Below, piece after piece: positions 1 through 8,600 of a stretch of 56,251 nt of DNA. Origin of the DNA: Mycobacterium simulans (lineage in GTDB: Bacteria > Actinomycetota > Actinomycetes > Mycobacteriales > Mycobacteriaceae); contig NZ_OCVX01000007.1 of assembly GCF_900232995.1 (NCBI RefSeq), forward strand, positions 248,992 through 305,242, written 5' to 3'. Made by a program: the position numbers and the translations under genes. The first letter of the stretch is position 1. Every line of letters starts with the position of its first letter. The notes below the pieces were generated by a model. That model made no database searches and had not been told where the DNA came from. It worked only from the letters and a program-made list of their open reading frames with translations.

Positions 1-2199
1 CCCCCGCCGCCCCCGCCCCGCCCGCGTGTCCCCCCGGCCCCCCTTTCGCGGGGGGTGGGGGCCCCCCCCCCCGCCGCCCCCGCCGCCCCCCCCGCGCCGG
101 GTCCCCCGGGTTTCCCCGCCGCCCCCCCCGGCCCCGCCGGTGCGTTGGCCGTGGGGTTGGGCGCCGGCCCCGCCGGCCCCGCCGGCGCCGCCCGAGCCAG
201 CGAGGAGACCGGCGTTGCCGCCGGCGCCTCCGGCGCCGCCCTGTTGGGTGCCGCTACCGCCGGCGCCGCCGTGTCCGCCGGTGCCGCCCGCGCCGCCCGA
301 GCCGAACAGCAGGCTGGCGTTGCCGCCGGCCCCGCCGGCCCCGCCGGTCAGGATGCCGGCCCCTCCGGAGCCGCCAGCGCCGCCGGCGCCGAAGGACAGT
401 GCGCCGGCGTTGCCTCCGGCGCCGCCGGTCCCGCCGGTCTCGCCGCCCGAGCCGCCACTGCCGCCCGTGCCGCCGGCTCCGAACAGCCCGCCGGTCCCGC
501 CGACGCCGCCGTTGGCGGCGTTTCCGCCAGCGCCGCCGGTGCCACCATCGCCGAACACCAGCCCGTTACCGCCGGCCCCGCCCGCGGCTCCGGCCCCGCC
601 GGCTCCGCCGACTCCGCCGTTGGCGAACAATCCGCCTGTACCGCCGGTACCGCCCACGCCGGCGGCGCCCGGACCCGCGCCGTGCCCGCCCGTCCCGGCG
701 GCGCCGATGAAGAAGCCAGCGTTGCCGCCGTGCCCGCCAGCCCCGCCTTTCGCGCCGGTGTTTATCGACTGTCCGGCGCTGCCGCCGGTGCCGCCGGCGC
801 CGTTCAGCACCGCGTTGCCGCCGGCACCGCCGGTTCCGGCCACCCCGTTGATTCCGGTGGCGATGCCGCCCGTCCCGCCGGCGCCGCCGTTACCGAACAA
901 GCCGCCGCCGGCGCCGCCGGCACCGCCCTCCCCGCCGCCCCCGCCGGTCGCGGTGTTGGTCGCCCCATGCGCGCCGTTGCCGCCGTTGCCGAACAGCCAG
1001 CCGCCGTCCCCGCCGGCAGCGCCGGTTCCTGGGGTTCCGTTGACGCCGTTGCCAATCAGTGGGCGCCCGGTCAGTGCCTGGATGGGCTGATTGACGATGC
1101 TGAGCACATCTTGCTGCAGGATGTGCACCGGGTTCGTGCTCATCGGAGCGTTGAAGCCGTCGGCACCCAACAGCAGCCCGCTGATGCCACCGAGGCCGGT
1201 CTTGCCCGCGGCCGCGCCCGTCCCGCCGCTGCCGGCGTTGCCGCCGTTGCCGATCAGCACACCGTTGCCGCCGGCCCCGCCGTTACCGCCGGTGGTCACG
1301 CCGGCACCGCCGTTGCCGCCGTTGCCGCCGTTGCCGAAGAGCCAGCCACCGGCTCCACCCGCTGCGCCGTTGCCGCCGTCGCCGCCGAGTGCGCCGTCGC
1401 CACCGACACCGGCTGCGCCGCCGTTGCCGCCGGCGCCGCCGGCCCCGCCGGTCCCGCCCGCGCCGCCAGTGCCCCACATTCCGGCGGTACCACCGGCACC
1501 ACCGTGACCGCCGCGACCACCAGGGGCGCCGTTGAAGGGGGTGAGGTTACCATCGGCGCCGCTGGCTCCGGCGCCACCAATGCCGCCGTTGCCGCCGGAG
1601 CCGAACAGCCAGCCGCCGTGTCCACCGGCGCCGCCGGCGCCACCGACCGCGCCGGTGCCGGCCGCCGGGCTATAGCCGGCGCCGCCGACGCCGCCGTTGC
1701 CGATGAGCCCGGCACTGCCGCCGTTGCCGCCGTCGGGGTGGACGGCGTCGCCGGCCCCGCCGTTTCCGCCGTTGCCCCATAGCAAGCCGCCGGCCCCGCC
1801 GTTTTGGCCTGGTGCCCCGTCTGCGCCGTTGCCGACTAGCGGGCGCCCCAGCAGGATCCCGGTGGGCGCGTTGATCGCGGCGAGTAGCTGTTGCTCGACA
1901 GTCTGCAGCGCGGAGCCGTTGGCGGCCTCGGCGGCCGCATACGAGCTGGCGCTGGCGGTTAAGGCCTGTACGAACTGCTGATGAAACCCGGCCATCTGGG
2001 CGCTGAGCGCCTGATAGTCGCGGGCGTAGCCAGAAAACAGCGCGGCGATCGCTTGCGACACCTCATCGGCGCCGGCGGTCAGCACCGAGATGGTCGGACC
2101 CGCCGTGGCCGCATTGGCCGCGCTGATCTCCGATCCGATGCCCGCCGCATGCGTAGCCGCCGCCGTCAGCGCCTCGGGCGCCGCGATCAAGAGTGACAT
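1..2199 (-). CDS. PE_PGRS family protein, C-terminus cut by window edge (PE_PGRS26-like)
   Basis: The reading frame starts at ATG 2199-2197 after a GGGAGGG ribosome site and stays open to base 1 (about 733 residues), so the end is missing. Residues 1-95 form a PE domain beginning MSLLIAAPEAL, with the Pro-Glu pair at positions 8-9. A linker with GRPLVGNGADG follows, then long Gly-Gly-Ala/Asn repeats typical of PGRS domains. A non-repetitive island (LLLGADGFNAPMSTNP and onward, near 1040-1180) interrupts the repeats and is followed by a second GRPLIGNG motif. PE_PGRS proteins are exported through ESX-5 to the mycobacterial surface. Its place before bisC matches PE_PGRS26 (Rv1441c) of M. tuberculosis, but this copy is longer. 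The first 130 bases translate to atypical Pro/Arg-rich sequence and may contain sequence errors. Confidence 0.88.
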   Translation of the reverse strand, partial: MSLLIAAPEALTAAATHAAGIGSEISAANAATAGPTISVLTAGADEVSQAIAALFSGYARDYQALSAQMAGFHQQFVQALTASASSYAAAEAANGSALQTVEQQLLAAINAPTGILLGRPLVGNGADGAPGQNGGAGGLLWGNGGNGGAGDAVHPDGGNGGSAGLIGNGGVGGAGYSPAAGTGAVGGAGGAGGHGGWLFGSGGNGGIGGAGASGADGNLTPFNGAPGGRGGHGGAGGTAGMWGTGGAGGTGGAGGAGGNGGAAGVGGDGALGGDGGNGAAGGAGGWLFGNGGNGGNGGAGVTTGGNGGAGGNGVLIGNGGNAGSGGTGAAAGKTGLGGISGLLLGADGFNAPMSTNPVHILQQDVLSIVNQPIQALTGRPLIGNGVNGTPGTGAAGGDGGWLFGNGGNGAHGATNTATGGGGGEGGAGGAGGGLFGNGGAGGTGGIATGINGVAGTGGAGGNAVLNGAGGTGGSAGQSINTGAKGGAGGHGGNAGFFIGAAGTGGHGAGPGAAGVGGTGGTGGLFANGGVGGAGGAGAAGGAGGNGLVFGDGGTGGAGGNAANGGVGGTGGLFGAGGTGGSGGSGGETGGTGGAGGNAGALSFGAGGAGGSGGAGILTGGAGGAGGNASLLFGSGGAGGTGGHGGAGGSGTQQGGAGGAGGNAGLLAGSGGAGGAGGAGAQPHGQRTGGAGGGGGETRGTRRGGGGGGGGGGGPHPPRKGGRGDTRAGRGRRG

Positions 2200-2515
2200 G
2201 CGAAACCCTCCCGACGGTTCATGACGACCCGTCCTCGAATGCATTGCGGGATCGAAAACTGCCTAGGAACTTCTTCCCTTTAACGAATTGCTGTTGTCCA
2301 AAGAAAAACACGGATTTTCGCTCGTATTCAATTCGTTTTCTGTCGCGCGATTTCAGGCCAAAAACCGCTGGTTAGCGTGGCTACATAGGCCAGCGTGCCG
2401 ACAGCTGCTCGCATTCGGTTGCTTGGTTGCTGGGTTGTTTGGGTTGTTTGGTCTCGGAGCTAAACCCTTCCGAGGTGCTCAGCTGACTACCAACTGGCAT
2501 CCTTAGACTGCGACA
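2200..2515. other. Intergenic region between divergent PE_PGRS and bisC
   Basis: This stretch separates two divergently transcribed genes and must carry both promoters. Bases 2270-2370 are clearly AT-richer than the surroundings, as is common upstream of PE genes. Short repeated TTGGTTGCT/TTGTTTGGG words occur at 2420-2452. Small open frames exist, but none has PE-like, conserved or codon-biased content. I cannot place -10/-35 boxes with confidence. Confidence 0.5.
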
Positions 2516-4819
2516 ATGACGCAGATCTTTACGTCGACAACGCATTGGGGCGCATTCACCGCGCAGGTGCGCGACGGTGATATCGCGGCCGTGTCCCCGC
2601 TTCCTGGCGATACCAACCCGTCCCCGCAGCTACAGAACCTCCCGGGCGCGGTAAGACACCGCAGCCGCATCGCCAACCCCGCCGTGCGACGCGGCTGGCT
2701 GCAGAACGGTCCAGGGCCCAGCTCGACCCGCTGCGCCGAGGAGTTCGTTGAGGTCAGCTGGGACGAATTAATCGACCGGCTGGCCGCCGAGTTGCGCCGC
2801 GTCGTCGACCACTACGGCAACGAGGCGATTTACGGCAGCTCCTACGGTTGGGCCAGCGCGGGGCGGTTTCACCACGCGCAAAGCCAGATACACCGGTTTT
2901 TGAACCTGCTCGGCGGATACACCGCCTCCCGGCACAGCTACAGCGCCGGCGCCTCGGAAGTGATCTTCCCGCACATCTTCGGCTCGTCCCTGTTCGACGC
3001 CCTGCCGGGCAGTACCACCTGGGATGTCATCGTCGAGAGCACCGACCTATTGGTGGCGTTCGGTGGACTGCCGCTCAAGAACGCGGCGATGAAGCCGGGC
3101 GGGGCCACCACGCATGAGGACCGCGACTACATCACCCGGTACCGGGCCCGCGGCGGCCGGTTGGTGTCGGTCAGCCCGCTGCGCGATGACATCACCGCGA
3201 TCGCGGGCCCGCTCAGCGACGGGTGCCAATGGATTGCACCGGTGCCGGGTACCGATGTGGCGATCATGCTGGGCCTTGCGTACGTGCTGGCCACCGAATC
3301 GCTGGCCGATCGTGGCTTCCTCGACACCTACTGCACCGGCTACGACCGGTTCGAGCGCTACCTATTGGGTCGTGACGACGGGGTCCCCAAGACGCCGGAA
3401 TGGGCCGCGGCCTTGTCCGGACTCGACGCCGACGAGCTGCGGGTGTTGGCCCGCCGGATGGCTGCCGGCCGCACCCTGATCACCACCAGCCTGTCCTTGC
3501 AGCGAGCCGAGCACGGCGAACAAACGGTGTGGATGGGTGCCACCCTGGCGGCGATGCTGGGCCAGATCGGGCTTCCGGGTGGGGGATTCGGTCACTGTTA
3601 CAGCGCCAACGGCGTGGGCAATGCGCCGGTGACGTGTAGCCTGCCCGCACTGCCGCAGGGCAACAACCCAGTGTCGACATTCATCCCGGTGGCGGCGATC
3701 AGTGAGTTGCTGGACCGGCCCGGCGAGCAACTGCCCTACAACGGCAGACTGCTCGATCTGCCCGACATCAAGGTCGTTTACTGGGCTGGTGGGAACCCGT
3801 TCCACCACCACCAGAACCTGCCCCGGCTGCGCCGGGCGCTTGCCCGGGTCGACACAATCGTTGTGCACGAACAGTTTTGGACCGCGATGGCCAAACACGC
3901 CGACATCGTCGTACCCACCACCACCAGTTTCGAGCGCGACGATTTCGCCGCCAGCAAGAACGACCCGATGTTGACCGCGATGCCGGCGCTGGTGCCGCGG
4001 TATGCGAACGCCCGCGACGACTACGACACCTTTTCCGCACTGGCGCACCGGCTGGGGTTTGGCGAACGGTTCACCGAGGGCCGCACCGTGCGCGAATGGC
4101 TGGCAAACATCTACGAAAAATGGTCGGCGGAGCTGGATTTCGCGGTGCCGTCATTCGCCGAATTCTGGCGCGCCGGCCAACTGCGGCTGCCGACGAAAAC
4201 CGGACTGACGTGGTTCGCTGACTTTCGGGCCGACCCGCTCGCTTCTCCGTTAGGCACCCCCAGCGGGCGCATCGAGATTTTCTCCGAAACCATCGATGGA
4301 TTCGGGTTGCCGGATTGCGGCGGGCATCCGAGCTGGTACGAACCGAAAGAGTGGCTCGGTGGTCCGCGGGCCGGGTTGTACCCACTGCACCTTATCGCCA
4401 ACCAACCTCGGACTCGGCTACACAGCCAGCTCGACCACGGCGCCGCCAGCATGGATTCGAAAATCCATGGGCGAGAACCGATCCGGATTCATCCCAAGGA
4501 CGCGGACGCTCGTGGGCTTACTAACGGCGACATCGTGCGAGTGTTCAACGATCGCGGCGCCTGCCTGGCGGGCGTTGTCGTCGACGACGGTCTTCGACCG
4601 CAAGTGGTGCAGCTGTCCACCGGGGCATGGTTCGACCCCGCCGACCCGTCGGATCCGGACTCGATGTGTGTGCACGGCAATCCCAATGCGCTGAGCAACG
4701 ATTCCGGCACGTCGTCGCTGGCGCACGGCAGCACGGGCCAGCACGTCTTGGTTCAGGTCGAGAAATTCACCGGCGAACTGCCGCCGCTGCGCGCCCACGA
4801 GCCACCGCCATTGGCTTAG
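2516..4819 (+). CDS. bisC: Molybdopterin-dependent biotin/methionine sulfoxide reductase (BisC-like)
   Basis: This 767-residue protein belongs to the DMSO-reductase family of bis-MGD molybdoenzymes and is expected to reduce biotin d-sulfoxide or related S-oxides. The SYSAGA segment at residues 141-146 is where type III enzymes supply the serine ligand to molybdenum. The WAGGNPFHHHQ segment is a conserved cofactor-binding stretch. The C-terminal part (NQPRTRLHSQLDHG, then a beta-barrel with TNGDIVRVFNDRGACLAGV) is the molydopterin dinucleotide-binding domain. There is no N-terminal CxxC cluster and no Tat signal, so a cytoplasmic, iron-sulfur-free enzyme is expected, as in BisC. The order PE_PGRS-bisC-Rv1444c-devB matches M. 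tuberculosis, where Rv1442 is bisC. The natural substrate cannot be read from sequence. Confidence 0.9.
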   Translation: MTQIFTSTTHWGAFTAQVRDGDIAAVSPLPGDTNPSPQLQNLPGAVRHRSRIANPAVRRGWLQNGPGPSSTRCAEEFVEVSWDELIDRLAAELRRVVDHYGNEAIYGSSYGWASAGRFHHAQSQIHRFLNLLGGYTASRHSYSAGASEVIFPHIFGSSLFDALPGSTTWDVIVESTDLLVAFGGLPLKNAAMKPGGATTHEDRDYITRYRARGGRLVSVSPLRDDITAIAGPLSDGCQWIAPVPGTDVAIMLGLAYVLATESLADRGFLDTYCTGYDRFERYLLGRDDGVPKTPEWAAALSGLDADELRVLARRMAAGRTLITTSLSLQRAEHGEQTVWMGATLAAMLGQIGLPGGGFGHCYSANGVGNAPVTCSLPALPQGNNPVSTFIPVAAISELLDRPGEQLPYNGRLLDLPDIKVVYWAGGNPFHHHQNLPRLRRALARVDTIVVHEQFWTAMAKHADIVVPTTTSFERDDFAASKNDPMLTAMPALVPRYANARDDYDTFSALAHRLGFGERFTEGRTVREWLANIYEKWSAELDFAVPSFAEFWRAGQLRLPTKTGLTWFADFRADPLASPLGTPSGRIEIFSETIDGFGLPDCGGHPSWYEPKEWLGGPRAGLYPLHLIANQPRTRLHSQLDHGAASMDSKIHGREPIRIHPKDADARGLTNGDIVRVFNDRGACLAGVVVDDGLRPQVVQLSTGAWFDPADPSDPDSMCVHGNPNALSNDSGTSSLAHGSTGQHVLVQVEKFTGELPPLRAHEPPPLA

Positions 4820-4845
4820 CGCCGACATTGGTACCGGGCGCAGTA

Positions 4846-5244
4846 CTAGTGTGCGGTCCGGTTCCGGAGCCTGTCCAGCACACCGCGTACCGCGTGCTCG
4901 GTGACCGATAGCGGCGTCATCACCGTCTCACTGAGGCTCACGATGTAGTCGATCCGCTCGACGATCGCCTCCACCGGCTCGACAAGCACGATGAGCCGTT
5001 TGGCGAGATCATCAAGGCTGTGCAGCGTGCCCTCTAGATGATCCAGGCCCCCCTCCAAGCGTTCCACCGTGCCGTTCAACTGTGCTAGCGAGTTATTGAG
5101 TTCGACCATGGTTTTGCCCAGGCCGTCGAGGACGTCTTCGACCTGCTCCACCGTCCTGTCGGCGTTCAGCGCTGCCTGGGTGAGCGTCTTCATCCGGCTT
5201 CGCACGGGTGTGGTGCGCACCGTCTTGTCTGCCATGACGGCCAT
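4846..5244 (-). CDS. Small coiled-coil protein (Rv1444c-like), function unknown
   Basis: The 132-residue product is dominated from about residue 25 to 120 by amphipathic heptads (VEQVEDVLDGLGKTMVELNN, LDHLEGTLHSLDDLAKRL), indicating a long coiled coil. It has no signal peptide or obvious membrane helix. Two in-frame starts exist (MAV and, three codons later, MADK); the first is used here. It lies 16 bp downstream of pgl on the same strand, so it is probably the last gene of the tkt-tal-zwf2-opcA-pgl transcript. Position and content match Rv1444c. The gene that precedes it in M. tuberculosis, Rv1443c, is absent: only 26 bp separate it from bisC. No function is assigned; a scaffolding or filament-like role is only a guess from the coiled coil. 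Confidence 0.75.
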   Translation of the reverse strand: MAVMADKTVRTTPVRSRMKTLTQAALNADRTVEQVEDVLDGLGKTMVELNNSLAQLNGTVERLEGGLDHLEGTLHSLDDLAKRLIVLVEPVEAIVERIDYIVSLSETVMTPLSVTEHAVRGVLDRLRNRTAH

Positions 5245-5260
5245 TATGACTCGGACCGGA

Positions 5261-6004
5261 TTAGCGAGGAAGCCTGGCTGCCGCGTCCTCGTCCAGTAGC
5301 CAGAGCGTGGTCTCGCGCCCGATGGCGCCGGCGGCCGGCACGGAAACGGGATCGGCGCCGCCGATGGCGTCGGCGACCGCGGCGGCTTTGCCTGCTCCGG
5401 ACACCATCAGCCAGACCTCGCGGGAACGCTGAATCGCAGGCAGTGTCAAGGTGATTCGTTGCGGCGGCGGTTTCGGGGAGTCGTCGACCGAGACCACCAT
5501 ACGGACGGTTTCACGCACCGCGGGGGTATCCGGAAACAGCGAGTTGATATGGCCCTCGGGTCCCATTCCCAGCAAGTGGACATCAAAATTCGGCACCCGG
5601 CCACCGGATACGGCGTTTGCGGCCAGGACCTGCTCGTACGCCAATGCCGCGGCATCCAGATCGGTGCCGAAATCCCCGTCGCTGGCTGCCATGGGGTGCA
5701 CCTGGCTCGCCGGGATATCGACATGATCCAGCAATGCCTCGCGCGCCTGTTTGTCGTTGCGCTCGTCGTCGTCTTCGGGAACGTAGCGCTCGTCGCCCCA
5801 GAATAAATGGACCTTAGACCAGTCGACCTGGGCCCCCTGGGTGCCGAGGTATCGCAGCAGTGCGCAGCCGTTGCCACCGCCGGTCAGCACAATCAGCGCC
5901 TCCCCTCGGGCCTCGACGGCGGACTGGATGGTGTCGACCAGGCGTTTGCCGGCCGCCACAACAAGGGCCCCGCTGTCCGGAAAGATCTCGATGTCGGTAC
6001 TCAC
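5261..6004 (-). CDS. pgl: 6-phosphogluconolactonase
   Basis: The enzyme hydrolyses 6-phosphogluconolactone to 6-phosphogluconate, the second oxidative pentose-phosphate step. The 247-residue protein shows VLTGGGNG, the FWGDERYVPEDDDERN segment and LGMGPEGHINSLFP, all hallmarks of the SOL/DevB family within the NagB fold. A longer upstream extension is open but overlaps opcA. The GTG at 6004 gives VSTDIEIFPDSG, matches the family N-terminus and makes a 4-bp GTGA overlap with the opcA stop, so it is preferred. Also known as devB (Rv1445c). Confidence 0.93.
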   Translation of the reverse strand: MSTDIEIFPDSGALVVAAGKRLVDTIQSAVEARGEALIVLTGGGNGCALLRYLGTQGAQVDWSKVHLFWGDERYVPEDDDERNDKQAREALLDHVDIPASQVHPMAASDGDFGTDLDAAALAYEQVLAANAVSGGRVPNFDVHLLGMGPEGHINSLFPDTPAVRETVRMVVSVDDSPKPPPQRITLTLPAIQRSREVWLMVSGAGKAAAVADAIGGADPVSVPAAGAIGRETTLWLLDEDAAARLPR

Positions 6005-6912
6005 ACGTACTGAACCTTCTTGATGCCTTCGAGCGCGGCGTAATAGATCTCGTCGGGGTCCAGTCGGCGCAGGTCTTCGGCCAAGCACTCCCCAGTTACC
6101 CTGCGCGCCAACGGAACCAGGGCATCTGGCTTAGCGGTACGGCTCAAGGTGGCAGTCACCCCCTCCTGGGGTCGGCGTAGCGCTATCGTCTCGCTCTTGC
6201 GCACCAGCTCGACCTTCAGGTCGCCAACCGCGCGCCGCACCGGACCGTCGATGCGACTGGCGAGCCAGCCGGCCAGGATGTCGAGCGCCGGCTCGGTCTC
6301 CAGGCCCGAGATCAGTGCCGAGTCGATTGGCTCGTGCGGCGGCTGGTCGATGGCCGAGGTCAGCAGGGCACGCCAGTAGGTGATGCGGGCCCAGGCCAGG
6401 TCAGTGTCTCCCGCGGTGTATCCGGGAAGTCGGCTCTTGATGGCCGACAGCGGGTCGACACCGTTGGTGGCGTCGGTGATGCGCCGAATCGCCAACTTGC
6501 CCAACGGATCTTGGGCCGGAACGGCGGGGGCGATGTCGGGCCACCACGCCACCACCGGGATGTCGGGAAGTAGGAAGGGGATGACCACGCTGTCGGCGTG
6601 ACCGGCGAGCTGCCCGGACAGCCGCAGCACCACAACCTCCCCGGCGCCCGCGTCGGCGCCAACGCGCAACTGCGCGTCCAGCCGTGGTTCGTCGGCGTAC
6701 GGATTGCCCCTCATCGTGACGATGATCCGGCTGGGATGTTCGTGGCTGGCACCATTGGCCGCTTCGATGGATTCTTCGAGCACGGCGTCGCTGTCCGGCG
6801 CGATGATCAGTGTTAGCACCCGCCCCATGGTGACGGCGCCGATTTTTTCCCGCAGCTCGTCGAGCTTCTTGTTGACCGCCGTGGTGGTGGTGTCGGGCAA
6901 ATCGACGATCAT
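6001..6912 (-). CDS. opcA: OpcA, glucose-6-phosphate dehydrogenase assembly/activator protein
   Basis: This 303-residue protein belongs to the OpcA family, which promotes oligomerisation and redox-dependent activation of glucose-6-phosphate dehydrogenase. Family landmarks are the N-terminal MIVDLPDTTTTAV, VVALRLSGQ-like core sequence and IPFLLPDIPVVAWWPD. It sits between zwf2 and pgl, 58 bp after the zwf2 stop and overlapping pgl by 4 bp, as expected for a protein that works on Zwf. The ribosome site (GAGGAG) is provided by a MIRU-like element just upstream. M. tuberculosis counterpart: Rv1446c. Confidence 0.92.
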   Translation of the reverse strand: MIVDLPDTTTTAVNKKLDELREKIGAVTMGRVLTLIIAPDSDAVLEESIEAANGASHEHPSRIIVTMRGNPYADEPRLDAQLRVGADAGAGEVVVLRLSGQLAGHADSVVIPFLLPDIPVVAWWPDIAPAVPAQDPLGKLAIRRITDATNGVDPLSAIKSRLPGYTAGDTDLAWARITYWRALLTSAIDQPPHEPIDSALISGLETEPALDILAGWLASRIDGPVRRAVGDLKVELVRKSETIALRRPQEGVTATLSRTAKPDALVPLARRVTGECLAEDLRRLDPDEIYYAALEGIKKVQYV

Positions 6913-6974
6913 TTGTGCCGCTCCTCCTCGCCGATTTTGTCGCTACGCGAGCTATCGTCGCCGGCGCGGATCAT
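6909..6974 (-). repeat. MIRU-like junction element between zwf2 and opcA
   Basis: On the minus strand this reads from the zwf2 TGA through CCGCGCCGGCGACGAT, a variable middle, then GAGGAGGAGCGGC just before the opcA ATG. The two conserved ends match the MIRU unit repeated at 18117-18328. It overlaps the upstream stop and supplies the ribosome site for opcA. Confidence 0.7.
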
Positions 6975-8527
6975 GGCCGCCGCCATTCCCGGCCGGTGCG
7001 GCGCAGCATGTCGAACGCCGACTCCGGCCCCCAGGTGCCCGCCTCATAGGGGTCGGGCTTGCCGCTTGCCGCCCAGTTGTCCAGGACGGGATCGAGTATT
7101 TCCCACGCCAATTCGACCTCCGCGTTGACCGGAAACAGGGACGGCTCGCCGAGTAGGACGTCGAGAATCAGCCGTTCGTAGGCCTCTGGCGAATCCTCGG
7201 CGAACGCCGAGCCGTAGGAGAAGTCCATGTTGACATCACGGACTTCCATCGCGCTGCCGGGCACCTTTGACCCGAACCGCAACGTGATCCCTTCGTCGGG
7301 TTGTACCCGGATGACCATGGCATTGGTGCCCAGCTCATCGGTCATGGTGGCGTCGAAGGGCAGATGCGGTGCACGCTTGAATACCAACGCAATCTCGGTC
7401 ACTCTGCGGCCCAATCGTTTTCCCGTTCGGAGATAGAACGGCACACCGGCCCACCTGCGGGTATCAACCTCCAGCGTGATGGCCGCGAACGTTTCGGTGG
7501 TGGAGTCCTTGGCGAATCCCTCCTCGTCGAGCAGTCCGACGACTTTCTCCCCGCCCTGCCACCCCGCGGTGTATTGGCCGCGACTGGTGGTCTCGTCAAG
7601 CGGCTCGGCGAGTTGCGTCGCCGAGAGCACCTTGATCTTCTCGGTCTGCAATGCAAACGGATTGAAGCTGACCGGCTCTTCCATCGCGGTCAGCGCCAGC
7701 AGCTGCATCAGGTGGTTCTGGATGACGTCGCGGGCTGCACCGATGCCGTCGTAGTAGCCGGCTCGTCCGCCGAGTCCGATGTCTTCGGCCATGGTGATCT
7801 GCACGTGGTCGACATAGTGTGCGTTCCAGATCGGGTCGAACAGCTGATTGGCGAAGCGCAGCGCGAGGATATTTTGCACAGTCTCTTTGCCCAGGTAGTG
7901 GTCGATGCGAAAGACCGATTCCTCCGGGAAGACCGTATTGACCGCCTTGTTCAGCGCCCGTGCGCTGTCCAGATCATGGCCGAACGGCTTCTCTATCACG
8001 ACTCGAGCCCACCGGTCCTCTCGCGGGCGGGCCAGTCCGGATTTGTGCAGCTGTTCGCAAACCACCGGAAACGATTTGGGCGGGATCGCCAGGTAGAAGG
8101 CGTGGTTGCCGCCGGTGCCGCGTTCGGCGTCAAGCTTTTCCAGCGTCTCGGCAAGCCGGGCGAAAGCCTCGTCGTCGTCGAAAGAGCCTGGCACGAAACG
8201 AAATCCCTCGGCCAGCCGATCCCAGTTTTCCTGCCGAAACGGTGTCCGGCAGTGCTCTTTGACGGCCTGGTAGACCACCTTGCCGAAGTCCTGGGTGTCC
8301 CAGTCCCGGCGGGCGAATCCCACCAGGGCAAAGGTCGGCGGCAGCAGGCCGCGGTTGGCCAGGTCATAAATAGCCGGCATTACCTTTTTGCGGGCCAAGT
8401 CTCCGGTGACACCGAAAATCACCATGCCGCACGAGCCGGCGATTCTGGGTAGCCGCTTGTCCAGCTTGTCCCGCAATGGGTTGTGCCACTGGCCGGCGCT
8501 AGCGCTGCGGGCAGCTGCGGGGCTCAT
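6971..8527 (-). CDS. zwf2: Glucose-6-phosphate 1-dehydrogenase
   Basis: Catalyses NADP-dependent oxidation of glucose-6-phosphate to 6-phosphogluconolactone. The 518-residue protein has the dinucleotide motif GVTGDLARKK near residue 37, the substrate/catalytic motif RIDHYLGKE, and VVIEKPFGHD. The open frame extends upstream through a repeat element into tal, but ATG 8527 (MSPAAARSA) gives the normal length and follows a GAGGAG ribosome site. It is the third gene of the tkt-tal-zwf2-opcA-pgl operon, which joins oxidative and non-oxidative pentose-phosphate steps. It corresponds to Rv1447c (zwf2). Confidence 0.95.
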   Translation of the reverse strand: MSPAAARSASAGQWHNPLRDKLDKRLPRIAGSCGMVIFGVTGDLARKKVMPAIYDLANRGLLPPTFALVGFARRDWDTQDFGKVVYQAVKEHCRTPFRQENWDRLAEGFRFVPGSFDDDEAFARLAETLEKLDAERGTGGNHAFYLAIPPKSFPVVCEQLHKSGLARPREDRWARVVIEKPFGHDLDSARALNKAVNTVFPEESVFRIDHYLGKETVQNILALRFANQLFDPIWNAHYVDHVQITMAEDIGLGGRAGYYDGIGAARDVIQNHLMQLLALTAMEEPVSFNPFALQTEKIKVLSATQLAEPLDETTSRGQYTAGWQGGEKVVGLLDEEGFAKDSTTETFAAITLEVDTRRWAGVPFYLRTGKRLGRRVTEIALVFKRAPHLPFDATMTDELGTNAMVIRVQPDEGITLRFGSKVPGSAMEVRDVNMDFSYGSAFAEDSPEAYERLILDVLLGEPSLFPVNAEVELAWEILDPVLDNWAASGKPDPYEAGTWGPESAFDMLRRTGREWRRP

Positions 8528-8600
8528 TTGCGCCGCTCCTCTCTCCCGCAAGCGGGAGGTACCCCCACATCGCCATGTATATCGTCGCCGGCGCGGCTCA
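8522..8600 (-). repeat. MIRU-like element with inserted GGTACC palindrome, tal-zwf2 junction
   Basis: On the minus strand the element runs from the tal TGA (8600-8598) through GCCGCGCCGGCGACGAT, ATACATGGCGAT, GTGGGGGTACCTCCC, GCTTGCGGGAGAG and AGGAGCGGCGC to the zwf2 start. The sufB-sufD junction (22519-22594) carries an almost identical copy. It provides stop, ribosome site and start spacing for translational coupling. Confidence 0.75.

Noticed and set aside
26..1981. Long rightward frames rich in Pro/Ala across the left PGRS region
   Set aside because: They are antisense shadows of the Gly-rich repeats; GGC/GCC codons read as Pro/Ala on the other strand. No start context or PE domain.
3362..4048. 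Leftward 228-codon frame within bisC
   Set aside because: Antisense to a well-supported molybdoenzyme gene; arises from high GC third positions.
7301..8452. Rightward 383-codon frame opposite zwf2
   Set aside because: Shadow of zwf2 on the opposite strand; no recognisable domain.
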